A stretch of 64,000 nucleotides of DNA from CAJXZP01 sp963974475 (GTDB taxonomy: Bacteria > Bacteroidota > Bacteroidia > Flavobacteriales_G > Salibacteraceae): positions 186,001 to 250,000 of the forward strand of contig CAXBCR010000002.1 of the NCBI GenBank assembly GCA_963974475.1, in the 5' to 3' direction. The translations under genes and the position numbers were made by a program. Below the pieces are notes generated by a model. That model saw nothing but the letters and a program-made list of their open reading frames with translations, was not told where the DNA came from and did not search any database. The first letter of the stretch is position 1. Each line of letters begins with the position of its first letter. This document shows, piece by piece, positions 17,835 through 27,898 of this stretch.

Positions 17835-19393
17835 TCTCCGTCAATAGTACGTAAAATATTTAATGGATTTTCGTTTTGTAGTTCTTTTGGCAGTAAATGA
17901 TTTGGGCAGTTTTGAAAACTAATTGGCCGTGTCCAGCGAATAATAGCATCAGGTCCAACAGCCGTAAAATGCGCATTTGTGGTAGCAGGAAAGGGACCTC
18001 CATGATGCATGGATTTGCACACTTCGACACCGGTGGGTACACCATTAAAAATTAACCTTCCAACTCTTGATTTTAGTATGCTAATAATTTTATTTGATTC
18101 ATCTAAATCAGTAGCATTCCCAATGATAGTGCCCGTTAACTGTCCTTCTATATTTGCTAAAATATTTTCTAATTCGGCTTGGTCGGCACATTTAACAATG
18201 AGCGAAAATGGCCCGAAGACTTCTAAATGTAAGGTTTTATTGGCTAAAAATGTGGTACCAGATGTAATGGCTATGGCTGGTTGGCCAAGATTCTTGCGAT
18301 CATTAATTTCAACCCCATCTGCAAAATTTGAGTTGGGTTGATTAGCGAGCAATTTTTTATTGGCATTAAAATTCTCAAGAATTTTTGGATGTACCATGTA
18401 GCTCGGTTTCTTAGCTACTATTTCGTGTGTTAAATGAGAAATAAACACATCTAATTCTGGACTATCGATAGCAAAAATCAACCCCGGATTGGTACAAAAT
18501 TGACCTGAATCCAAAGTGATAGAATTAGCTAAGGTTTGGGCAATTTCTAATGGTCTATTAGCTAGTACGGTGGGTAAAATGACGACAGGATTGACGCTAC
18601 CCATTTCTGCAAATACCGGAATGGGTTCAGGTCGATTATTTGCCAAATCAAAGAGTGCCCTGCCTCCCGCAATGCTACCTGTAAATCCTACTGCTTTTAT
18701 TTTGGGGTGACTTACCAAAATGGTTCCAACTTCAAAAGAATTGCTGTTTAAATTGGAAAATACACCTTCAGGCATTTGCGTGGATTTAGCGGCATTTTGA
18801 ATGGCCACGGCAACCAGTTCTCCTGTACCCGCATGCATCGGATGGGATTTTACAATTACTGGGCAACCAGCAGCTAATGCCGATATGGTATCTCCGCCTG
18901 CTGTAGAATATGCTAAGGGGAAATTACTTGCTCCAAAAACAACCACAGGGCCTAAAGGAGAAAGCATTTTTCGTAAATCTGGTTTTGGATTGGGTTTTCT
19001 TTCCTTAATGGCAGTGTCGATAGAGGCCTTGACCCACTCGCCATGCGTTAATTGCTGCACAAAAACTTCAATTTGCCAAATCGTTCGCGCGCGTTCAGCG
19101 AGTGCTCGGCTAAAACTCAATCCGGATTCATTTTGGTAGGATTCTATTAAAATATCCCCTAATTCAAGAATGTTTTTTGCTATTTGATTTAGAAATTGGC
19201 ATCGTGTCTCAGGAGAAGTTTCTGAATAAATTGGAAATGCATTTTCTGCCAGGTTGACTGCCAAATCTATTTCATTTTGAGTAGCCTCAAAAAAAGGAGT
19301 TGGGTTTGCGATGTTCAATTTCGGATTGAATGTGTTGAACTGTTTTTTACTAGAATGATGGAGTTGAAATCCGATTATATTTTTACCGTGCAT
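17813..19393 (-). CDS. Aldehyde dehydrogenase (NADP+), ketoglutarate-semialdehyde-dehydrogenase-like
   Basis: 526 residues, the longer form typical of the KGSADH-III group. The cofactor strand GPVVVFGASNFPLAYS is at about 148-163, VGFTGSIAGG near 235, the general base E263 in FAEMGSVNPV, and the catalytic cysteine C300 in DSGQFCTNPG. It oxidises an aldehyde, often 2-oxoglutarate semialdehyde in sugar-acid or hydroxyproline breakdown. No sugar-acid genes are nearby, so the substrate is open. The promoter element CAAAGGTA (read as TACCTTTG on the minus strand) lies 60 bases upstream. Confidence 0.9.
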   Translation of the reverse strand: MHGKNIIGFQLHHSSKKQFNTFNPKLNIANPTPFFEATQNEIDLAVNLAENAFPIYSETSPETRCQFLNQIAKNILELGDILIESYQNESGLSFSRALAERARTIWQIEVFVQQLTHGEWVKASIDTAIKERKPNPKPDLRKMLSPLGPVVVFGASNFPLAYSTAGGDTISALAAGCPVIVKSHPMHAGTGELVAVAIQNAAKSTQMPEGVFSNLNSNSFEVGTILVSHPKIKAVGFTGSIAGGRALFDLANNRPEPIPVFAEMGSVNPVVILPTVLANRPLEIAQTLANSITLDSGQFCTNPGLIFAIDSPELDVFISHLTHEIVAKKPSYMVHPKILENFNANKKLLANQPNSNFADGVEINDRKNLGQPAIAITSGTTFLANKTLHLEVFGPFSLIVKCADQAELENILANIEGQLTGTIIGNATDLDESNKIISILKSRVGRLIFNGVPTGVEVCKSMHHGGPFPATTNAHFTAVGPDAIIRWTRPISFQNCPNHLLPKELQNENPLNILRTIDGEWSRKKI

Positions 19394-19452
19394 GACTTTT
19401 ATTTAAACAGCAATAAAATTAGGTAAATAAGTTGATTGTATTAAACGGTTTA

Positions 19453-19460
19453 CAAAGGTA
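19453..19460 (-). promoter_or_regulatory. -7 promoter element for the aldehyde dehydrogenase operon
   Basis: TACCTTTG on the minus strand, 60 bases before the ATG at 19393. It fits TAnnTTTG. Confidence 0.45.
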
Positions 19461-19631
19461 TTTTACTCAAACCAGATGGTAGAATTTTGAAATAAAAATT
19501 AATGAAACGGCTATTTAACTGGTTTTCAGTGTAAATTTTATACGTGTAAAAACCAAATCGTCTTCTCCTAAAATCTACATTAGCCGATGTTCAAATTGTT
19601 TAATTATTTTCTCATTTATACGGTTTAAAAC

Positions 19632-19662
19632 TTGACACGTGTTTATGAAATCTGTAATATTG
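19632..19662 (+). promoter_or_regulatory. Possible Bacteroidota promoter of the surface-protein gene
   Basis: TTG, a 20-base spacer, then TAATATTG, one mismatch from TAnnTTTG. The spacing fits the -33/-7 arrangement. It would give a leader of about 175 bases before the ATG at 19844. Confidence 0.35.
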
Positions 19663-19843
19663 GGCAATAATTAAATGATTAAAAATTAACAAATACGTGA
19701 ACCTAAATTTAAGATATTAGAAACCAGAAATTAAAGTTGCCTTAGAAGCAAAATTATAACAATTCGATACTTCGAACCTATCAATATTCACCCATGAACA
19801 TTGATAACCATTCTTATTTTATTACAAATTAAAAATTTTATCA

Positions 19844-22800
19844 ATGAAAAAAATTACAAAACTTGGAGCCTTATTTGGGTTCCTATTTTTGACTCAGTTT
19901 GCATTTTCGCAGGCAGGGTCAACATTTACCAATCCACTGATTGTGAGCTCTTTGCCAAATGTAGCTACCGGTGAGTCTACCTGTGGATTCGGTGACAATT
20001 ATAGTACTTCAGATATTGCCTGTACCGGTAATTACTTGAATGGAGATGAAAAAATATATAGTTTCACTCCTTCAGCTAACATAGTAGATTTTAATGTGGA
20101 ACTTACCAATATTTCGGATTCTTATTCTGGTATGTACATAACTGATGATTCAACATCTACAGGTAACTGTGTAGGCAGTGTTGGTTCTTCTGGTACATCT
20201 ACACGTGGAATTTATGGTGTTTCTTTAGTTTCAGGAACAACATATTACATTATTGTTTCTACCTGGGCTACACCTCAGTGTATTACTTCATATGACATTA
20301 ACATGTATAGTGTTTCTTGTCCTGCACCTAGTGCTCTTGGAGTATCATCGGTTACAACTACTTCCTTAGATTTAGGTTGGACTGAATCAGGTTCAGCAAC
20401 AGCTTGGGAAATTGAGTGGGATACTGCTGGATTTACCCAAGGTTCTGGGACTACAGTTGCAGCAACGGCTAACCCACATTCATTAACTGGGTTAACAGCT
20501 AACACTTCTTACCAGTTTTACGTAAGATCGGGTTGTGGAGCAGCTGACTCATCATTTTGGTCAGGTCCATACACTTTCAATACAGCCTGTAACACTTTTT
20601 CTGTACCATTTAATGAAGGGTTTAATAGTAATTCTTCTTCCATAAATTGTTGGTCAATTGTAGATAACAATACGGATGGTGACACATGGTCGTTAAATAC
20701 AAGTTCTTCGTACGCGCAAGAAGGAAATCAAAGTGCACAAGCTTATACTGATTTTAACTCTGGAGCAAATGATGACTATCTTATTTCTCCACAAATTACT
20801 TTAACGGCTACAAATAGGTTGAAATTTTGGTCTCGTGCGAGAAGTGCTTCTGAACCAAATGATTATAAAGTGTTAATTTCAACTACCACTAACGCTTTGG
20901 CTAGTTTTACAGATACACTTTTGGTAGATACAGTAAACAGTACAACTTATGCGGAGCATATCGTTGATTTAGCTGCTTATACCGGAAATGTGTATATCGC
21001 CTTTTATATTCCTATTGGTGGATTAGATGGGTATTATTTACATATAGATAATTTCACTGTTGAGGTTACTCCTAATTGTTTAGCGCCTTCAGCAGGTGTG
21101 GTAACAAATTTAACGAGTACTTCTGCTGATTTAGGATGGACAGAAAATGGTTCAGCTACTACTTGGGATATTGAGTGGGACACTGCAGGATTTACTGCTG
21201 CTGGTACGCCAACAATTACTGGTTCAACTACCAATCCTCATTCGTTAACGGGTTTAACCGCCAATACTTCTTACGAATATTATGTAAGAGCTGACTGTGG
21301 TGGTACAACTAGCGCATGGGCAGGACCTTTTAGTTTTTATACTGGATATTGTACTCCATCCCCTTCAAGTGTTGACAATAACGGTATCACTAATGTGTCT
21401 ATGGATACATTAAATAATACAACAGGTGTTGAGGCAGGAAATTATGGAGATTATTCTGCTAAGATTGCTAACGCTGGTCAACAATCAAATCTAGCTATTG
21501 ACATCACATTACAAACGGGTTATAGCTATAACGTTTTTGCTTTTGTAGATTGGAATAATGATTTAGATTTCGATGATGCAAATGAGCATATTTATTTGGG
21601 AGAATCAACAAGTTCAAATCCAGATACGTTACATGCAATTTTACCAATTCCTTACAATGCAAGCCTTGGTAATCATAGATTACGTATCGGTTCAGCTGAC
21701 AATGGTTTAGGTTCAACGGTTCCTTCTAATGCTTGTTACACAGGGTCTTATGGAAGTTTTGAAGATTACACACTTAATGTGACTGCTGGACCATCTTGTT
21801 TAGCACCTGCAAATTTGGCTGTTTCAACGGTAACTAACTCATCGGCTCAGGTAAGTTTTGTTGAGTTGGGTAGCGCAACCAATTGGGAAATAGAATGGGA
21901 TACCATGGCTTTCACTCAAGGTTCAGGTACCGTTGTAAGTACTACTTCTCTATCAAATAGTATTAGTGGTCTAAGTTCAGCAACTGCTTACGAATTTTAC
22001 GTTCGTTCGGTATGTGGTTCTGGAGATTCTTCCGTTTGGGTTGGTCCTATGTCATTTGTTACTTTGTTGGATACCATTACTACTTTTCCTTACCTTAACG
22101 GTTTTGAAAACGGAATGGACAGCTATTTAGGACTTGCAGATTCTGCAAATTCAAATGCTTCTTTAAGCCCCTTGGCTGCAAATGGAACTGGAACAGGAAC
22201 TGGTGTTTTATTGACCGGTAGTTCTTCCACTGGTTGGTCTGGTGGTAGCACAACGGCTACCGAAACTCAAGCTTTTGTGAATAACTCAACTCATGTTTCA
22301 TCTATTTTTATGACAGTTAATGCAACTGGACAAACTAATTTGAATTTAGAGTTTGATGTAAAACAAACATATTCGTACGGTCCTAAATATTCTTGGGGTA
22401 GAGTACTTATTAATGGAGTAATGGTTGGAAACTCAGTGAATCCTACCACAGCAGGTGCTGATGCATTTGAAACTGTTAATATTGATTTATCCTCTTATTC
22501 AGGAACTACATTTACTATTGAAATCCAACATTCTGGAAAATATAGTAAAGCGAACGGCTTTGGAGGAAATGGTGATGAAGCATTTATTGATAACGTGAAA
22601 ATATTTGATCCAATGACAGCAACTGTTGCCGGAACAAATCTTACATGTAATAATTCAGCAGATGGTACAGCAACTATTACCGTAGCAAATGGATACCCAG
22701 CATATACTTATTTATGGAGTAATGGAGCCACTACAGCTACTGCTAGTTCTTTAGCTGCAGGTGATTATTACGTAACAGTAACGGATAATTATGGATTAAT

Positions 22801-24415
22801 GATTTACGATACTGTAACATTAACTCAACCAGCTGCATTAGCAATGGATTTAGGAAATGACACTACATTATGTATGGGAGCAACCATGACATTAGATGCA
22901 GGAACATTTAGTTCTTACACTTGGGATGATGCTTCTACTACTCAAACTAGAAGTGTTGCAACCACCGTTGCGGGTCTAACTAATTATTGGGTAGAGGTTT
23001 CTGATGGAACTTGTACTACTTCTGATACAATTGCTGTGACTGTTGCCGCAGATCCAGTGGTTGATTTAGGTAATGACACATCTGTATGTGACGCGGTTAC
23101 TTTAACATTAGATGCAGGTACATTTGCTTCTTACGCATGGGATGATGCTTCAACAACACAAACAAGAATGACTGTTTCTACTTTAGGAGCTGTTGACTAT
23201 TCTGTAGAAGTTACGGATGCAAATGGTTGTACTGGAAATGATACTATTTCTGTAACAGGGCTGGCTGATCCAATAGTAAACTTAGGAAATGACACATCTG
23301 TATGTGATGCAGTTTCTTTAACATTAGATGCAGGAACATTTGCTTCTTACGCATGGGATGATGCTTCAACAACACAAACAAGAATGACTGTTTCTACTTT
23401 AGGAGCTGTTGACTATTCTGTAGAAGTTACCGATGCTAATGGTTGTACTGGAAATGATACTATTTCTGTAACAGGGTTTGCTGTACCAATGGTAAACTTA
23501 GGAAATGATACATCTGTATGTGATGCAGTAACTTTAACATTAGATGCAGGAACATTTGCTTCTTATGTTTGGGATGATGCTACAACAATGCAAACAAGAA
23601 TGACTGTTTCTACTTTAGGAGCTGTTGACTATTCTGTAGAAGTTACCGATGCTAACGGTTGTACTGGAAATGATACTATTTCTGTAACTGGTACTCCTGC
23701 GGTTGTTGTTGATTTAGGAGCGGATACCGCATTATGTTTTGAAGAAAGCTTAACATTAGATGCAGGTTCATTTGCTTCTTATTTATGGAATGATGCATCC
23801 GTTATGCAAACATTAATGGTTAGTGGTTCAACATTAGGAGCTACTACCTATTCTGTTGATGTTACAGATGCTGCAGGTTGTACAGGAAACGATGCAATTG
23901 TGGTTACCGGCCTTCCAGAAGTGATGGTTGACTTAGGTGCAGATACCAATATTTGGGATCCAAGTGCAACTACTTTTACTCTTGATGCTGGAGCAGGTTT
24001 CGCTTCTTATTTATGGAGTGATGGTACCACTACAACTCAAACGTATGATGTAACACCTGCTGCTGATAGTGCTATTAGCGTAGTGGTTGCCGATGCTAAC
24101 GGATGTATGGGTTCAGATACTGTAATAGTTGATTTTGTTTTAAGTGTTAATAGCCTTGAAACTTCTTCTATTAAAATGTATCCTAATCCAGCAGTGGAGC
24201 AAGTAACTATTGAGTTAACTAATTTTGTTAATATTACTGAAGTGAATGTTTCATTTATTAGTATTACAGGTGAGTTAGTTAAATCTCAAAAAGTGAACGT
24301 AAATGGTTCTTCATTAACAAAATCATTTGATGTGTCTACTTTAGCTACAGGAACATATTTTGTTCAATTTGAAGCTAACGGTGAGGTTATCACTCGTCAA
24401 TTCATTATTAAATAG
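19844..24415 (+). CDS. Large T9SS-secreted multidomain surface protein
   Basis: 1523 residues. Signal peptide 1-23 (FAFSQ). Fibronectin-III domains are at about 158-250, 412-500 and 651-742, each opening C.AP and holding EIEWDT or DIEWDT and SLTGLTANTSY-type turns. MAM-like choice-of-anchor domains fall at about 250-407 and 745-925. A GEVED domain is at about 502-649 (FVDWNNDLDFDD, GSFEDYTLNV). A SprB-like repeat (LTCNNSADGTATITV, YLWSNGATT) is at about 926-1000. Six LGNDT..C...LDAG....Y.WDD units cover 1001-1432, and the type A T9SS sorting domain runs from about 1440 (IKMYPNPAVEQVTI to TRQFIIK). The protein is probably surface-bound or released as an adhesin-like filament. No catalytic residues are seen. 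Confidence 0.9.
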   Translation: MKKITKLGALFGFLFLTQFAFSQAGSTFTNPLIVSSLPNVATGESTCGFGDNYSTSDIACTGNYLNGDEKIYSFTPSANIVDFNVELTNISDSYSGMYITDDSTSTGNCVGSVGSSGTSTRGIYGVSLVSGTTYYIIVSTWATPQCITSYDINMYSVSCPAPSALGVSSVTTTSLDLGWTESGSATAWEIEWDTAGFTQGSGTTVAATANPHSLTGLTANTSYQFYVRSGCGAADSSFWSGPYTFNTACNTFSVPFNEGFNSNSSSINCWSIVDNNTDGDTWSLNTSSSYAQEGNQSAQAYTDFNSGANDDYLISPQITLTATNRLKFWSRARSASEPNDYKVLISTTTNALASFTDTLLVDTVNSTTYAEHIVDLAAYTGNVYIAFYIPIGGLDGYYLHIDNFTVEVTPNCLAPSAGVVTNLTSTSADLGWTENGSATTWDIEWDTAGFTAAGTPTITGSTTNPHSLTGLTANTSYEYYVRADCGGTTSAWAGPFSFYTGYCTPSPSSVDNNGITNVSMDTLNNTTGVEAGNYGDYSAKIANAGQQSNLAIDITLQTGYSYNVFAFVDWNNDLDFDDANEHIYLGESTSSNPDTLHAILPIPYNASLGNHRLRIGSADNGLGSTVPSNACYTGSYGSFEDYTLNVTAGPSCLAPANLAVSTVTNSSAQVSFVELGSATNWEIEWDTMAFTQGSGTVVSTTSLSNSISGLSSATAYEFYVRSVCGSGDSSVWVGPMSFVTLLDTITTFPYLNGFENGMDSYLGLADSANSNASLSPLAANGTGTGTGVLLTGSSSTGWSGGSTTATETQAFVNNSTHVSSIFMTVNATGQTNLNLEFDVKQTYSYGPKYSWGRVLINGVMVGNSVNPTTAGADAFETVNIDLSSYSGTTFTIEIQHSGKYSKANGFGGNGDEAFIDNVKIFDPMTATVAGTNLTCNNSADGTATITVANGYPAYTYLWSNGATTATASSLAAGDYYVTVTDNYGLMIYDTVTLTQPAALAMDLGNDTTLCMGATMTLDAGTFSSYTWDDASTTQTRSVATTVAGLTNYWVEVSDGTCTTSDTIAVTVAADPVVDLGNDTSVCDAVTLTLDAGTFASYAWDDASTTQTRMTVSTLGAVDYSVEVTDANGCTGNDTISVTGLADPIVNLGNDTSVCDAVSLTLDAGTFASYAWDDASTTQTRMTVSTLGAVDYSVEVTDANGCTGNDTISVTGFAVPMVNLGNDTSVCDAVTLTLDAGTFASYVWDDATTMQTRMTVSTLGAVDYSVEVTDANGCTGNDTISVTGTPAVVVDLGADTALCFEESLTLDAGSFASYLWNDASVMQTLMVSGSTLGATTYSVDVTDAAGCTGNDAIVVTGLPEVMVDLGADTNIWDPSATTFTLDAGAGFASYLWSDGTTTTQTYDVTPAADSAISVVVADANGCMGSDTVIVDFVLSVNSLETSSIKMYPNPAVEQVTIELTNFVNITEVNVSFISITGELVKSQKVNVNGSSLTKSFDVSTLATGTYFVQFEANGEVITRQFIIK
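22844..24136 (+). repeat. Six in-frame tandem repeats, 216-bp unit
   Basis: Unit starts fall at 22844, 23060, 23276, 23492, 23708 and 23927: exactly 216 bases apart four times, then 219. Units 2-4 are nearly identical at DNA level, including synonymous positions, and the outer ones are diverged. Each encodes about 72 residues opening (V/M)(D/N)LGNDT. Confidence 0.92.
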
Positions 24416-24441
24416 TGATTTAGAATAAACCAAGTTTAAAG

Positions 24442-24474
24442 GAGCTACCTCGCAAGGGGTGGCTCTTTTTCGTT
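24442..24474 (+). terminator. Rho-independent terminator of the surface-protein gene
   Basis: GAGCTACC pairs with GGTGGCTC (one G-U pair) around an 8-base loop, followed by TTTTTCGTTT. Confidence 0.85.
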
Positions 24475-24589
24475 TAGTACAATTTGAATTAAATAGTTAT
24501 AGAATAATAAAAACTTGCCTCTCAAAAAATCCTGAAAACATTAGGATTAAATCCCCATAACAAATCATCTTTGTAAGAAGAGCTAAATT

Positions 24590-27058
24590 TTGTTATTTCC
24601 AGAAAAATATATCGATGTAATACTACCGTTAGGAGTTCCTAACCTGTTTACGTATCACGTTCCTGCTGAGTTGGTGGAGGACGTAGATGTGGGTTTTCGG
24701 GTAATTGTGCAGTTTGGAAAATCGAAGCTTTATAGCGCCATTGTGGCAAAGATTCACGATAATCCACCAGAGAATTACCGCGCCAAAGACATTCAAATGG
24801 TGCTGGATAATAAACCGGTGGTGACGTTAAAGCAACTTAAGTTTTGGGAATGGATTAAAACCTATTACATGTGCAATCCCGGTGACGTGATGAGCGCAGC
24901 CCTGCCCAGCGGATTGAAATTAAGTAGTGAAACGCAGGTGCTTTTAAATAATGAATTTACGGTTGACCCTAAAATATTAACCGATGAGGAGTATTTAGTT
25001 TTTGAGGCTTTAGAATTGAGAGAGGTTTTGTCTTTAGATGAAATTTCTAAAATTCTCAATAAGAAAACCATTTATCCCATCGTGAAAATGTTACTGGAAC
25101 GCAATGTGATTGTGGTTTTGGAGGAAATAAAGACAAAGTTCAAACCAAAAAAAGACAAATACGTAAAACTTACACCGCAATATCATGGTGAAAATGAATT
25201 ACGTGCTCTTTTTGACCAATTAGACAAAGCGCCCAAACAATTGGCCATTTTGATGAAATACATCGAATTAAGTCAACTGTTTAGTGGAACCGAATCAGCA
25301 ATAAAACAAAAAATATTACTCGAAGCCAGTAACGCGGCCTCATCGCAGTTAAAAGCACTTATGGATAAAGGGGTTTTTGATGTGGAAGAAGTAATTGTAG
25401 GACGAATTGGCGATTTCTCTGACCAAAAAAGTAAAGAAGTCGTGCTAAACCCAGCGCAAGATGTAGCCTTAAATTCCATTAAAGAATCCTTTAAAGAAAA
25501 GGATGTGGTTTTGCTTCATGGGGTCACTTCTTCTGGTAAAACAGAGATTTATGTGAAGCTGATAGAGGAGGTAATAGCGCGTAAACAAAAGGTATTATAT
25601 CTACTTCCGGAAATTGCATTGACCACCCAAATTATTAATCGTTTACGAAAATATTTTGGTGATAGAGTTGGTGTGTATCATTCGCGGTTTAATCAAAATG
25701 AGCGGGTTGAAATTTGGAATAAGCAATTGGGTAGCGATGGATACGATATTCTATTAGGCGCGCGGTCATCCTTGTTTTTGCCGCTAGATGACCTTGGGCT
25801 TGTAATAATTGATGAGGAGCACGATTCAAGTTTTAAGCAATTTGAACCTTCACCTAGATATCATGCCCGTGATTCGGCCGTAGTTTTAGCTAAAATGTTT
25901 GGAGCCAAAGTGTTGATGGGCTCTGCTACTCCTGCGCTGGAAACCATGCATAATGCTGAAACGGGTAAATATGGTTTGGTGACGCTATCGGATCGGTATG
26001 GGGGTGTTAAAATGCCCAAAATCGTTATTTCCGATTTAGCTCAAGCGCATAAGAAAAAGCAAATGCAAGGTCATTTTTCGTTTCTTTTAATGGAAGAAAT
26101 CAAAAATGCATTAGATCGAAAAGAACAGGTCATTCTGTTTCAGAATAGGAGAGGGTTTTCGCCCTATATTATCTGTAAAACGTGTGGTTGGACTCCTTAC
26201 TGTACGCGTTGTGATGTAGGTTTGACTTATCATAAGTACCTAAATCGTTTAAAATGTCATTACTGTGGTTTTGAACGACACATCGTCAAAAAGTGTGAAG
26301 CATGTGGTTCGCACGAGGTAGAGTTAAGCGGGTTTGGTACCGAAAAAATTGAAGAGGATATGTCTTTGATTTTTCCGGATGCAAAAGTGGCTAGAATGGA
26401 CTTAGAAACCACGCGGTCTAAAAACGCCTACCAAAATATCATCTCCGATTTTGAGGATAAGAAAATTGATATTTTGGTTGGTACACAAATGGTAACCAAG
26501 GGATTAGATTTTGAAAACGTAAGTTTAGTGGGCGTGTTAAATGCCGACCAATCGCTAAACTTTCAAGATTTTAGAGCACATGAACGTAGCTATCAGTTAA
26601 TCTCTCAGGTAGCTGGTAGGGCAGGACGGAGTGCTAAGCAAGGCTTGGTAATTGTGCAAACCTTTCAACCCGAACACCCTATAATTCAGCAGGTAATTAA
26701 AAATGATTATTTGGGAATGTATAAAAGAGAATTGGAGCTTCGCGAGGAATTTCAATATCCACCCTATCATAAATTATTGAAAATAAACATGAAGCACGCC
26801 AATCGTGAAAAATTGATGGATGCTGCTAAAATGTTTACCGATGTGTTGCGAGTTTCTTTTGGTAGCAGGGTTCTTGGCCCAGAATTTCCAGGAATTCCAC
26901 GCGTTCGGAATCGGTACATCAACCAAATTTTTATAAAGATTGAGGATGTAGCGTCTATTAAAAAGGTGAAGGACATGCTCATTGAGAATATTTATACTTT
27001 CCGTATGAATAAGGAATACAATTCAGTGCAGGTGTATATTGACGTAGATCCGTATTAA
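24590..27058 (+). CDS. priA: Primosomal protein N' (replication restart helicase PriA)
   Basis: 822 residues from a TTG start. The first residues (LFPEKYIDVILPLGVPNLFTYHVP) are the normal PriA N-terminus and no in-frame ATG lies nearby. After the 3'-DNA-binding domain come Walker A GVTSSGKTEIY near residue 311, DEEH near 408, and the zinc-binding insert with paired cysteines between about 530 and 580 (CKTCGW, CTRCD, CHYCGF, CEACGS). Motifs V/VI follow (QMVTKGLDFENV, QVAGRAGRS). PriA reloads the replisome at stalled forks. It is a single gene with its own leader. Confidence 0.96.
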   Translation: MLFPEKYIDVILPLGVPNLFTYHVPAELVEDVDVGFRVIVQFGKSKLYSAIVAKIHDNPPENYRAKDIQMVLDNKPVVTLKQLKFWEWIKTYYMCNPGDVMSAALPSGLKLSSETQVLLNNEFTVDPKILTDEEYLVFEALELREVLSLDEISKILNKKTIYPIVKMLLERNVIVVLEEIKTKFKPKKDKYVKLTPQYHGENELRALFDQLDKAPKQLAILMKYIELSQLFSGTESAIKQKILLEASNAASSQLKALMDKGVFDVEEVIVGRIGDFSDQKSKEVVLNPAQDVALNSIKESFKEKDVVLLHGVTSSGKTEIYVKLIEEVIARKQKVLYLLPEIALTTQIINRLRKYFGDRVGVYHSRFNQNERVEIWNKQLGSDGYDILLGARSSLFLPLDDLGLVIIDEEHDSSFKQFEPSPRYHARDSAVVLAKMFGAKVLMGSATPALETMHNAETGKYGLVTLSDRYGGVKMPKIVISDLAQAHKKKQMQGHFSFLLMEEIKNALDRKEQVILFQNRRGFSPYIICKTCGWTPYCTRCDVGLTYHKYLNRLKCHYCGFERHIVKKCEACGSHEVELSGFGTEKIEEDMSLIFPDAKVARMDLETTRSKNAYQNIISDFEDKKIDILVGTQMVTKGLDFENVSLVGVLNADQSLNFQDFRAHERSYQLISQVAGRAGRSAKQGLVIVQTFQPEHPIIQQVIKNDYLGMYKRELELREEFQYPPYHKLLKINMKHANREKLMDAAKMFTDVLRVSFGSRVLGPEFPGIPRVRNRYINQIFIKIEDVASIKKVKDMLIENIYTFRMNKEYNSVQVYIDVDPY

Positions 27059-27115
27059 TTATAAGTTATTACTTTTCATTGCGATCCTTTCTTACCATCC
27101 TTTAATTCACGAATT

Positions 27116-27149
27116 GTAATTCAAATACTCGATTATGTAATTCAAATAC
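27116..27149 (+). repeat. Phased 13-bp direct repeat
   Basis: GTAATTCAAATAC occurs at 27116-27128 and again at 27137-27149. The start-to-start distance is 21 bases, two helical turns, as expected for a regulator binding twice on one DNA face. It lies upstream of the promoter element at 27201. Confidence 0.5.
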
Positions 27150-27200
27150 ACTATGGTGTAAGTGGTATAAAAAACTGTTTTTAAAGCTTTTAAGTGTGCG

Positions 27201-27208
27201 TACGTTTG
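27201..27208 (+). promoter_or_regulatory. -7 promoter element of the small secreted-protein gene
   Basis: TACGTTTG fits TAnnTTTG and lies 49 bases before the ATG at 27258. Confidence 0.45.
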
Positions 27209-27257
27209 TCTTGTCAAAACAAACAAATCAATCAATTATTCACAATTAAAACTAAAA

Positions 27258-27734
27258 ATGATGTTTCCAAGACCAAACTTAAAATTAGCACTTATTCCGA
27301 TTTTCTCAGTATTAACTGGATTTAGTGCATTCGCAACCGGTGAAAATTCGGAAGAAGATAAAGAGAAGAGTAAAATGAATACAACAGCTACCATGCAATT
27401 GGAAGTGTTGGATGAAGACGGGAAAGTAAATTACCTGGATGTAGTAACCACCGAAGATGCCAATCTAGATTTTGATTTACAATCCATGCCGCTAGGAAAT
27501 TACACGGTATTGGTTTCGCTGGGCGAAGAGGTAATTAATTCGGTACAGATTCATAATTTTTCTAATCAAGAAAACACGATGCATGTGGAGGTATTAGATG
27601 GAGAAGGAAAACAGGTGTACCTTTCTAAAGATGCACATCAAATGTTTGATTTAGAATTATTTCCAAAAGGAAACTACACGGTAAATGTGTATCAAGGTTC
27701 TAAATTGATTAACACGCATAAAATGCAAAATTAA
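27258..27734 (+). CDS. Small secreted protein with two beta repeats
   Basis: 158 residues, function not recognised. A signal peptide (about 1-27, SAFATG) is followed by two homologous units of about 50 residues: unit 1 MQLEVLDEDGKVNYLD..LGNYTVLVSLGEEVINSVQI and unit 2 MHVEVLDGEGKQVYLS..KGNYTVNVYQGSKLINTHKM. Each resembles the last strands of a T9SS sorting domain (GNYTV.V..G), but no canonical YPNP start is present. It may be a periplasmic or outer-surface protein. It has its own promoter element and terminator, so it is a single-gene unit. Confidence 0.8.
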   Translation: MMFPRPNLKLALIPIFSVLTGFSAFATGENSEEDKEKSKMNTTATMQLEVLDEDGKVNYLDVVTTEDANLDFDLQSMPLGNYTVLVSLGEEVINSVQIHNFSNQENTMHVEVLDGEGKQVYLSKDAHQMFDLELFPKGNYTVNVYQGSKLINTHKMQN

Positions 27735-27835
27735 AATTCGGATAGTAATGAACGAACGGGAGGGTAAATCACTTACGCTCTTGTTCGATTATCAACATAT
27801 AATGATTCTCGTAGCAGGGTAAATAAGAAGGATTA

Positions 27836-27860
27836 GTTTCACCGGGAGGTGAAACTTTTT
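27836..27860 (+). terminator. Rho-independent terminator
   Basis: GTTTCACC-GGGA-GGTGAAAC followed by TTTTTCTG, about 100 bases after the small secreted-protein gene. Confidence 0.85.
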
Positions 27861-27898
27861 CTGCTTTTAGTAATTCGTAATGGTGCCTTTTTGGGCGG

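Larger units (their letters stand above)
19394..19843. other. 450-base intergenic region between divergent genes
   Basis: No gene is seen. It holds a -7 element for the leftward aldehyde dehydrogenase, a possible promoter for the rightward surface-protein gene (19632-19662), and a 7-bp inverted repeat TATCAAT/ATTGATA (19779-19806, 14-base spacer). Confidence 0.5.

Noticed and set aside
22844..24136. Regular repeats that could suggest a CRISPR array
   Set aside because: The 216-bp units are contiguous coding repeats in one open frame without short repeats and unique spacers.
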